From JALYNX01 sp035292605 (lineage in GTDB: Bacteria > Actinomycetota > Acidimicrobiia > Spongiisociales > ZC4RG35): a stretch of 31,932 nucleotides of DNA. The position numbers and the translations under genes are program-made. Below are positions 1 through 6,318 of this stretch, one piece after another. The stretch is from positions 1-31,932 of the forward strand of contig DATDPT010000046.1 of NCBI GenBank assembly GCA_035292605.1. Direction: 5' to 3'. Each line of letters starts with the position of its first letter. Within the stretch, counting starts at the first letter, position 1. The notes under the pieces were generated by a model. That model was given only the letters and a program-made list of their open reading frames with translations, was not told the DNA's origin and did not search any database.

Positions 1-144
1 GTACGGCGCCGTCACCGTGAAACCCTGATCATGCTGGTGGCTTCCCGCCCCCGAAGGGACATCGATCACGTTCGGCGACACGGGAAGGTAGCGTCGACGG
101 GCCTGCGACCAACGAGCCACACCAACCGCTCAGAGGAGGTCACC

Positions 145-213
145 ATGGCTCGGCCGGGACAGGTGCGCACCCTGGCTCAGAGTCAAATGCCGTCACGACT
201 CGGGTCACGATGA
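145..213 (+). CDS. 22-aa leader ORF overlapping the ATPase start
   Basis: A short reading frame of 22 codons begins with ATG at 145, preceded by a very strong Shine-Dalgarno sequence (GAGGAGGT, about 134-140). Its TGA stop at 211-213 overlaps the ATG of the downstream P-type ATPase (210-212) as ATGA. The ATPase itself has no recognisable ribosome binding site, so translation of this mini-ORF probably delivers ribosomes to the ATPase start (translational coupling). The peptide starts MARPGQVRTL and is basic, without a membrane segment or known motif. Whether the peptide has a function or only its translation matters cannot be told. It could also be spurious, but the strong ribosome binding site and exact overlap argue against that. 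Confidence 0.5.
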   Translation: MARPGQVRTLAQSQMPSRLGSR

Positions 214-2789
214 CCGGCCTCGAGTCGTCGACGCGAACCGGGTTGACCACCGAGGAAGCCGCCCGGCGATTGGAGCTCCATGGTCCCAACCGCCTGCCGC
301 CCTCTCCTCGACCGGGAGTCTGGCGTCATCTGGTCGGCCAGTTCTTCCATTTCTTCGCCTTGATGCTGTGGGCGGCGGGAATCCTGGCGACCGTGGCCGG
401 CTTGCCTGAGCTTGGGATCGCCATCCTGGCCGTGATCGTCTTCAACGGGCTATTCGCCTTCGTCCAGGAGTATCGAGCCGAACGCGCCGGGGAGCGGCTT
501 CGCGAGATCGTGCCCCGTCTGGCCACCGTGATCCGGGATGGGCAGCCCCGAGAGATCGACGCCGCGGAGTTGGTGCCTGGCGATGTGGTTGTGCTGACCG
601 GAGGCAACCGGGTGAGTGCAGATCTGAAGGTGGTGGAAGCCCATTCGGTCAAGGTGGACGAGTCGATCCTGACCGGAGAAAGCGTCACTGTCGACAAGGG
701 CTCCGATGACGATCTCTTCTCGGGCACCTTCGTGGTCGAGGGGGAAGGGTTGGCGGTGGCTGTTGCCACCGGAGGCCAGACGCGGCTGGCGTCGGTCGCA
801 GTCCTCACCACCGAGGTCCAGAGGCCGATTACTCCACTTGCCTTACAGCTTCGGCAATTGGTGCGCACGATCGCCTTCATCACCGCCGGGGTCGGGCTGG
901 CGTTTTTCGCGATCAGCCTGGGGTTGGGTGTCCCCGCCCGTTCGGGGTTCATTTTCGGAGTGGGGGTGATGGTGGCGCTGGTGCCGGAAGCGCTTCTGCC
1001 GACCGTGACCTTGTCGCTTGCGATCGGGGCGCAGAGGATGGCCCGACACCACGCCCTGGTCCGCCGTCTGGAGGCCGTTGAAACCCTGGGCTCAACCACA
1101 TTCATCTGCACCGACAAGACCGGAACTATCACCCAAAACCGGATGGCGGTGGTCAAGGTTTGGACCCCGGTCGGGATTGTCACCATCGATGGGGTCGGCT
1201 ACGAGCCGCACGGCGAAGTGGAGAGCCCCTCTCCCCAAGTGTTGGACAAGGTCAGGGAGATCGCGCGAGCAGCCCGCCGCTGCTCGACGGGGCGAGCCGT
1301 GTTGCAGGACTCGGCGTGGGTGGCTGTCGGGGATCCGATGGAGGCGGCTCTCGACGTTCTCGCCTGGAGAGTCGGGTTGGGGGTCGACGAGGAGGAGGCT
1401 GCCGATCCCGAGCGTGGCCGTTATCCGTTCGATTCACGGCGTCGGCGCATGTCGGTGCTGACAACCCGCTATCTGTATGTGAAAGGTGCTCCCGACGCCG
1501 TCTTCCCGGTTTGTTCCAACGCCACTCAGGAGGCATACGAGGCACTCCAGAAACTCACGCGCAAGGGTCTGCGGGTTCTGGCGGTGGCGGCCCGCCCTGC
1601 CGGCGACGACGTCCCGGCGGAGATCGAATCAGCGGAACGGGGCCTGGAGTTGTGGGGGCTGATCGGTCTCCAGGACCCGCCACGCCCGGGGGCGGCGGAC
1701 TCGATCGCGGCCTGCCGGAAGGCTGGGCTCAATATCGCCCTGATCACTGGGGACCACCCCGACACCGCAAAGGCGATCGCCGACGAGGTCGGATTGTCCC
1801 TGCCGGGCGCTCCCACCCTCACCGGGCGTCAGCTTCCCTCAAACGAAGCTCTTCTCGCCGCACTGGTGGATCACGACGGGGCGGTGATCAGCCGAGTGAC
1901 TCCCGAGGACAAGCAACGGATCGCCCGTGCCCTGAAGAGCCACGGACACGTGGTTGCCATGACTGGAGATGGCGTCAACGACGGGCCCGCGCTGCGAGAA
2001 GCCGACATCGGTGTGGCGATGGGGCGGACCGGTACCGACGTCGCCCGCGAGGCCGCCGACCTGGTCCTCCTCGACGACGATCTGGCCACCATTGTCGCCG
2101 CCATCAGGCAGGGGAGAGCCACCTTCGCCAACGCCCGCCGCTTTCTCACCTATCACCTGACCGACAACGTCGCCGAGCTCACACCGTTCTTGATATGGGC
2201 TCTGACTGCGAACCGCATCCCTCTTGCGCTGGGGATCCTCCAGATCCTCGCCCTCGACATCGGTACCGACACCTTTTCGGCAACTGCGTTGGGAGCCGAG
2301 CCGGCCCACCGGCGGATCTCCGAGGACCTGCCCAACACAGGCCGACTGCTGGACCGCAAGGTCGCGTTTCGTGCCTTCGGCCTGCTCGGTCCCGCCGAGG
2401 CTCTTGCAGAAATGGCGGCCTTCTTCGCGGTGTTCCTTGCCGCGGGTTGGCGACCCGGTGAGACTTTTCCGAGCAGCGTCATCCCTGCCGCTTCGGGGGC
2501 CGCATTTGCCACGGTGGTGCTGTCCCAAACGGCCAACGCCTTTGCCTGTCGAAGCACCGTCCGCCCGGTGTGGAAGATGCACTTCCTCGGCAACCGATTG
2601 CTGATCGTGGGAGCCGGCGCCGGGCTTCTCATAGCCGGCCTGTTCCTGTTCCTCCCTTCGATTGCCGACTTGCTCGGCCACCAGAACCCCACCTGGCCCG
2701 GGTGGCTGATAGCCCTGGCGTCGATACCTTTGCTGGTGATGGTCGACGCCACCCATAAGCGGATCATTCGAAGGAGGACAACCGGATGA
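210..2789 (+). CDS. Type II P-type cation-transporting ATPase
   Basis: This is an integral membrane pump that couples ATP hydrolysis to cation transport. Visible hallmarks are an N-terminal cation-ATPase domain, the actuator TGES loop (residues 155-158), the TM4 motif PEALL (259-263), the phosphorylated Asp302 in DKTGT and the hinge GDGVND (586-591). Two membrane segments near residues 40-85, two near 215-275 and about six after residue 650 give the usual ten-helix plan. TM4-P domain wording (LEAVETLGST) and TM5-6 wording (ELTPFL, DIGTD) resemble the Na+/K+-ATPase (IIC) group more than SERCA-type pumps. At 859 aa it is shorter than eukaryotic members. The ion cannot be assigned from sequence; Na+, K+, Ca2+ or Mg2+ are all possible. 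The start lies in an ATGA overlap with a leader ORF, and the stop overlaps the next gene. Confidence 0.93.
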   Translation: MTGLESSTRTGLTTEEAARRLELHGPNRLPPSPRPGVWRHLVGQFFHFFALMLWAAGILATVAGLPELGIAILAVIVFNGLFAFVQEYRAERAGERLREIVPRLATVIRDGQPREIDAAELVPGDVVVLTGGNRVSADLKVVEAHSVKVDESILTGESVTVDKGSDDDLFSGTFVVEGEGLAVAVATGGQTRLASVAVLTTEVQRPITPLALQLRQLVRTIAFITAGVGLAFFAISLGLGVPARSGFIFGVGVMVALVPEALLPTVTLSLAIGAQRMARHHALVRRLEAVETLGSTTFICTDKTGTITQNRMAVVKVWTPVGIVTIDGVGYEPHGEVESPSPQVLDKVREIARAARRCSTGRAVLQDSAWVAVGDPMEAALDVLAWRVGLGVDEEEAADPERGRYPFDSRRRRMSVLTTRYLYVKGAPDAVFPVCSNATQEAYEALQKLTRKGLRVLAVAARPAGDDVPAEIESAERGLELWGLIGLQDPPRPGAADSIAACRKAGLNIALITGDHPDTAKAIADEVGLSLPGAPTLTGRQLPSNEALLAALVDHDGAVISRVTPEDKQRIARALKSHGHVVAMTGDGVNDGPALREADIGVAMGRTGTDVAREAADLVLLDDDLATIVAAIRQGRATFANARRFLTYHLTDNVAELTPFLIWALTANRIPLALGILQILALDIGTDTFSATALGAEPAHRRISEDLPNTGRLLDRKVAFRAFGLLGPAEALAEMAAFFAVFLAAGWRPGETFPSSVIPAASGAAFATVVLSQTANAFACRSTVRPVWKMHFLGNRLLIVGAGAGLLIAGLFLFLPSIADLLGHQNPTWPGWLIALASIPLLVMVDATHKRIIRRRTTG

Positions 2790-3613
2790 CAGACGAGGCC
2801 GCCAGACTCGTTCGGTTGAGAGAGCGCTTCATGGACCTCCACCGCGGTGGGACGTTCCTCATGCCTAACGCCTGGGACATCGGGTCGGCCAAGATCCTGG
2901 CCACCCTCGGGTTCCCGGCAATCGCAACCACCAGTTCCGGATTCGGCGCCTCACTGGGGAGGATGGACCAACAAGTCACCCCTGGCGAGCTGGCGGCGCA
3001 TGTTCGGGCCATGGTCTCGGCGGTCGAGGTTCCGGTCAGCGTCGATGCGGAGAACGGATACGCAGCGACCCCCGCCGGAGTCGCCGCAACCGTGGATCGT
3101 CTCGCCGCCGAGGGCGCCGCCGGAGTGTCGATCGAAGACTATGACCCCGGCTCGGGCCTCTACCCCCTCGACGAGGCCATCGAGCGGGTGGCTGCCGCCG
3201 TCGAGGTGGCCCAGGGGCATCGGGTCGTGCTCACCGCCCGGGCCGAGAACCACCTCTACGACGTCGATGACATCGAAGACACCATCACCCGGCTGTGCGC
3301 CTATCGGGAGGCAGGTGCCGACGTCCTCTACGCCCCGGGATTGGAGGACGCCGGGCTCATCGCCAGGGTGGTGGCGGAGGTGAAAGCACCCATCAACGTG
3401 CTTCTCCTCCGGAGCGGCCCGACCGTGAACCAGCTGGCCGAGCTCGGGGTGAGAAGGTTGTCAACGGGTGGCTCGCTGACATTCGCCGCTTACGGCGCCC
3501 TCGCCACCGCCGCCCGTGAGTTGCTCACGTCAGGCACCTCCACTTATTCCGAGGGGATCTTGTCGAACAACGACCGTCAGGCAGCGTTTGGAGAAAGAGC
3601 TGTCGAAACATGA
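2786..3613 (+). CDS. Isocitrate lyase/PEP mutase family enzyme
   Basis: This 275-aa protein is a complete single-domain TIM-barrel enzyme of the isocitrate lyase/phosphoenolpyruvate phosphonomutase superfamily. Members make or break C-C or P-C bonds beside a carboxylate, using Mg2+. Visible family features are the opening LMPNAWD, the metal-binding stretch SVDAENGY, the following GVSIEDYD strand, the basic strand VVLTARAENH and the late GVRRLSTGG. The isocitrate lyase catalytic KKCGH loop is not present, so isocitrate cleavage is unlikely. The real substrate (phosphonate, oxaloacetate-like or methylisocitrate-like) is unknown. The ATG overlaps the ATPase stop as ATGA, which makes the two genes translationally coupled; the functional link to a cation pump is unclear. 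An AAGGAGGA-like ribosome binding site lies just upstream (about 2770-2777). Confidence 0.88.
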   Translation: MTDEAARLVRLRERFMDLHRGGTFLMPNAWDIGSAKILATLGFPAIATTSSGFGASLGRMDQQVTPGELAAHVRAMVSAVEVPVSVDAENGYAATPAGVAATVDRLAAEGAAGVSIEDYDPGSGLYPLDEAIERVAAAVEVAQGHRVVLTARAENHLYDVDDIEDTITRLCAYREAGADVLYAPGLEDAGLIARVVAEVKAPINVLLLRSGPTVNQLAELGVRRLSTGGSLTFAAYGALATAARELLTSGTSTYSEGILSNNDRQAAFGERAVET

Positions 3614-3626
3614 ATGGAGACAACAA

Positions 3627-3920
3627 ATGAGGTTGGCACGGATTGGTTTGATGCTGGGGCTGCTCGTTTTGCTCTTGGCGGCCTGCGTCGCCGGGCTCAA
3701 CCCGGAGGTCGGGGTCGCCGCCGAGGGTGGGGACGTCGCCGGGTTCTGGCTGGGTCTCTGGCATGGCATCATCGCCCCTGTCGCTTTCTTCATCTCCCTG
3801 TTCACCGACGATGTGAGTCTCTACGAGGTCCACAACAACGGCAACTGGTACGACTTCGGTTTCGTGCTCGGAGCCGGAATCCTCTTCGGAGGACACGGGG
3901 CATGGCGAGGGCGTCGCTGA
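3627..3920 (+). CDS. Small membrane lipoprotein, unknown function
   Basis: A 97-aa protein starting at ATG 3627, with GGAGA 7 nt upstream. It opens with a lipoprotein signal peptide: a positively charged start, a hydrophobic leucine stretch and the lipobox LLAAC, cysteine near residue 21. A second hydrophobic stretch follows (about residues 40-58, WLGLWHGIIAPVAFFISLF), then the motif NNGNWYDFGFVLGAGI and a basic C-terminus. Small proteins of this type, with a W-Y-D-F-G segment before a last glycine-rich helix, occur widely in bacteria without an assigned role. It starts 13 nt after the PEP mutase-family stop and probably belongs to the same transcript. An in-frame start further upstream at 3516 would overlap the preceding gene and is unlikely. 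Confidence 0.75.
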   Translation: MRLARIGLMLGLLVLLLAACVAGLNPEVGVAAEGGDVAGFWLGLWHGIIAPVAFFISLFTDDVSLYEVHNNGNWYDFGFVLGAGILFGGHGAWRGRR

Positions 3921-3956
3921 ACACCCAGGGGTGAGTCCAGCGCGCAGGACTGTTGA

Positions 3957-4319
3957 TCAGCTGGTCACCCACTCTCCCTCGAGGGGCAGACCGGCACCCT
4001 CCCAATCGGTGAGACCTCCGTCGTATCGCCTCACGTTCTCATAACCACGAGCGACCAGATCGTGATAGAGAGCGATGCTGGCGTGACAGTCGACACTGGT
4101 GCAGTACACGACGATGTCGTCATCGAGCGCCAGCGATGCCAGCAATTCGTCCGGGGTATTGAAATGCTCCGATCTCGGGATGTGCTTTGCCCGGAACGCC
4201 CACTCGTTCAGTGCCATGACCAGCCGGAAGTGGTCGCCCCGCTCCAGCTTCGCGATGAGCTCCTCTCTGCTGATAGTGCGGACACCCTTGGAGGCCGGAG
4301 GTTCAGTCGTCGATGTCAC
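3957..4319 (-). CDS. Rhodanese-domain protein
   Basis: A single-domain rhodanese-like protein of 120 aa with a GTG start. Rhodanese domains carry a catalytic cysteine that accepts sulfane sulfur as a persulfide. Here the active-site loop is YCTSVDCH, with Cys73 as the probable catalytic residue and Cys78 as a second thiol. The early ISREEL motif and the late GYENVRRYDGGLTDW segment are typical of the fold. No signal peptide is seen, so it should act in the cytoplasm. It is transcribed divergently from the DUF1761 gene with an 80-bp gap. The substrate is unknown; thiosulfate:cyanide transfer, sulfur trafficking and thiol-stress roles are all compatible. Confidence 0.9.
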   Translation of the reverse strand: MTSTTEPPASKGVRTISREELIAKLERGDHFRLVMALNEWAFRAKHIPRSEHFNTPDELLASLALDDDIVVYCTSVDCHASIALYHDLVARGYENVRRYDGGLTDWEGAGLPLEGEWVTS

Positions 4320-4399
4320 CTCTCGAGGACACTAACTCGATGAGTCGATGCGTAGTCTTGATCGCAGCACGGAGTAGCAACTCGTATGGGAGGAAAAAC

Positions 4400-4813
4400 A
4401 TGATCTTCGATTCCTTTGGGGACCTGAACTGGCTCGCCGTCCTGGTGGCGGCGCTTGCCTGGTTCGCCTTCAGCGCAATCTGGTATTCGATCCCTCCGCT
4501 CAGCAACGCCTGGCAGCGAGCCGCCAAGGTGACTCCCGGCGAAGGCCCGCCTCTGGTGATGATTCTGATCCCAACCTTCATCGGGTACTTCGTCACCTCT
4601 ATCGTGATCGCTCTGCTGGCGTCGATGATCGACGATGCGGAACTCGTTGATGGACTGGCGCTCGGGGTCGCCCTCGGGGTGGGATTCGGCGTCGTGAGCG
4701 CCATCGTCACCCAGATGTACGAGCAGAAGGGTGGTTCGTACTGGTTGATCAACGGGGTGAACGCGGTGATCGCCTACTCGATCGTCTCGGTGATCGTCAC
4801 CGTCTGGGATTGA
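4400..4813 (+). CDS. DUF1761-type membrane protein
   Basis: This protein has 137 aa from ATG 4400, which is preceded by GGGAGG with good spacing. A longer frame from 4313 would run into the rhodanese 5' end and lacks a ribosome binding site. Four hydrophobic segments are visible (roughly residues 8-28, 52-72, 82-102 and 112-132). The first ends in AWFAFSAIWYS followed by a conserved W about ten residues on, the pattern I associate with DUF1761, a family of small integral membrane proteins of unknown function. It is monocistronic, with a convergent CPBP protease gene beginning its 3' end only 33 bp away. Confidence 0.75.
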   Translation: MIFDSFGDLNWLAVLVAALAWFAFSAIWYSIPPLSNAWQRAAKVTPGEGPPLVMILIPTFIGYFVTSIVIALLASMIDDAELVDGLALGVALGVGFGVVSAIVTQMYEQKGGSYWLINGVNAVIAYSIVSVIVTVWD

Positions 4814-4846
4814 GGCCGCTCGTGGTGGGCGGGGAGGTACGCCCGG

Positions 4847-5596
4847 TCAGATCAATACGACTACAAGGACCGCGATAGTCGCATCAGCGGCCATGTGGGC
4901 GATGATCGGGAACCGAAGCCCGCCGGTGATCTGGCGAATCGTCCCGAGCACCAGCCCATATCCCAGAGCGAGACCGACGCCGATGACTCCAGAAGGAAAC
5001 CCCGCCACGTGGAGGGTCCCGAAAGCGATGGCCTGAGCCACCACGGCGTAGAAGGTCGGGAAGACCGCGGCTGCTGCCTCGAAGGCGATTCCCCGATAGG
5101 CGACCTCCTCGGTGATCGAGTTGGCGATCACGAACACGACGATCGAGATGGCGACGACCCCGAGCGGGAGGCGACTTGTCATGTCTGCCAGGTCCACAGT
5201 CGCCTCAGCGAACTGGTCGGTCCGCAACGCCCAGAACGTCAGCGCGATCCCGGCGCCAATGACCGTTAGCACCGTCAGCCAGCGAACAAGTGGTGTGGCA
5301 TGCCCCGCCGGCACCCAACCCTGATCCGGGGTGAGCACGGACCACCACCTGCTGGTCAGCCACATCAAGCCGATCACGAACCAGATGCCGAACGGGGCTC
5401 CACTGGCACCGATCACCGCGATCAACAGGGTCATCGTCGCAATCCGCACCGTCGCCCCGTCTCCGATCCTCGTTGCGATGATCCAGGTGACTGTGGCAAT
5501 GGCGGTCCCGGCAATCCCAAACCCAAGATGGACCTGACCGAGGGGAACCAACGCCAGCGCACCAAGGGAATAGGGACCCAATACTCGGTGACGCAA
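4847..5596 (-). CDS. CPBP family intramembrane metalloprotease
   Basis: A 249-aa polytopic membrane protein with the CPBP (CAAX protease and bacteriocin-processing) signature: the glutamate pair in EEVAYRG (Glu163, Glu164, Arg168), the FGTLH motif (His196) and a final membrane histidine (His234 in AHMAAD). These residues bind the catalytic metal in ABI/Rce1-type proteases. About seven hydrophobic segments are present. The start is TTG at 5594-5596, chosen because AGGAA lies 7 nt upstream; no ATG in this frame would preserve the first helix. The substrate is unknown; bacterial members process membrane proteins or peptides or confer self-immunity to bacteriocins. No bacteriocin precursor is seen nearby. 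Confidence 0.88.
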   Translation of the reverse strand: MRHRVLGPYSLGALALVPLGQVHLGFGIAGTAIATVTWIIATRIGDGATVRIATMTLLIAVIGASGAPFGIWFVIGLMWLTSRWWSVLTPDQGWVPAGHATPLVRWLTVLTVIGAGIALTFWALRTDQFAEATVDLADMTSRLPLGVVAISIVVFVIANSITEEVAYRGIAFEAAAAVFPTFYAVVAQAIAFGTLHVAGFPSGVIGVGLALGYGLVLGTIRQITGGLRFPIIAHMAADATIAVLVVVLI

Positions 5597-5731
5597 CGCT
5601 GGTTCCTGTCGGCTAGGCGAATCGATTCAGCCGGAACATCGAGATGTCATGGTTGGTGACCGGAGAGGCTATCGATGAGAGGATGCCGGTCGCGTCTGCC
5701 GGCAGTCTCCCGCGTCCAAGGGCACAACGGG

Positions 5732-6136
5732 CTAGGCGACAGCTGCCGAGGTCTCGGGGTGCAGCTCGTAACGACTGCGGATATGGAACCGCTCCTGGGC
5801 GGCGAAGGCTCGGGCTGCGGCGGCCGCCGCCTCCTCATGGACATGAGGTGTGTGGATCACAGGCGTGTAGCGAACGAGCCAATCGTCGTCTGGCTCATCT
5901 GTGGGCCTTGGCTCCTCGACCCGGTCAGCGGGGCGGGCGAACCAACGCCGGTGGACCGGCCCCGACATGACCTCGGGGTATTGGAAGCTGAGGTGACCGC
6001 AGGATTCGCATACGATCCGCTCCAGTCCACCGGTCGTGGTGGTCAATGTCTCGGTATGCGGGCAGACCTTGGCCGCCTGTCGTGCACGCTTGGCGCCGAC
6101 GGCGACATGGATGCCTCCCAAAGCAATCTCCGCCAT
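5732..6136 (-). CDS. Small Cys/His (zinc-ribbon-like) protein, unknown
   Basis: A 134-aa protein I cannot assign to a named family. Near residue 25 it has CPH and about 18 residues later CESCGH, an arrangement that could bind one zinc ion like a short ribbon. The middle is acidic and proline-rich (EEPRPTDEPDDDW), and the C-terminal third is alanine-rich and helical. There is no signal peptide or membrane segment. Upstream of its ATG lies TAAACC, 6 nt away, a poor match to the leaderless -10 pattern seen in neighbours, plus a nested inverted repeat at 6164-6198. Overlapping frames on the other strand are longer but have low-complexity, arginine-rich translations, so I take this strand as the coding one. 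Confidence 0.6.
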   Translation of the reverse strand: MAEIALGGIHVAVGAKRARQAAKVCPHTETLTTTTGGLERIVCESCGHLSFQYPEVMSGPVHRRWFARPADRVEEPRPTDEPDDDWLVRYTPVIHTPHVHEEAAAAAARAFAAQERFHIRSRYELHPETSAAVA

Positions 6137-6163
6137 AGCATGGGTTTATCGAATTCGGTGGCA

Positions 6164-6198
6164 ATCCACTATGGGTCACTAGACCCAAACTTGTGGAT
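6164..6198. promoter_or_regulatory. Nested dyad with an exact DnaA-box sequence
   Basis: In the divergent gap between the Cys/His protein and the trypsin-like lipoprotein, an outer inverted repeat ATCCAC (6164-6169) / GTGGAT (6193-6198) encloses an inner hairpin TGGGTC-ACTA-GACCCA (6172-6187). The right outer arm is part of TGTGGATAA (6192-6200), which is the exact reverse complement of the classical DnaA box TTATCCACA. A near match, TTGTCGACA, lies about 12 bp further on. The element may be an operator or a DnaA-binding site. It is not evidence of a replication origin on its own. Confidence 0.35.
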
Positions 6199-6318
6199 AA
6201 GTCGTAGGCGGTTTGTCGACAGGCTCGGAAGAACCGCCTCCGGAAGGAGATTCGCCCGGCAGCTTCAGGAAAGATCGGGCCGGGTGACCCATACTCGAGG
6301 CTCAAGCCGCACGCTGGG

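Noticed and set aside
2..28. Frame YGAVTVKP followed by TGA at the left edge
   Set aside because: It could be the end of an upstream gene, but eight residues are too few to support a call.
1160..2461. 433-codon plus-strand frame inside the P-type ATPase
   Set aside because: The translation is Arg/Gly-rich frame-shadow sequence. The ATPase frame contains all conserved motifs without interruption.
4827..4844. GGGCG/CGCCC repeat between the DUF1761 and CPBP genes as terminator
   Set aside because: The stem is only 5 bp with an 8-nt loop and no T-run, too weak to claim.
6160..6225. Replication origin
   Set aside because: There is only one exact DnaA box and one near match, no AT-rich unwinding region, and no dnaA, dnaN, gyrB, parA or rnpA nearby.
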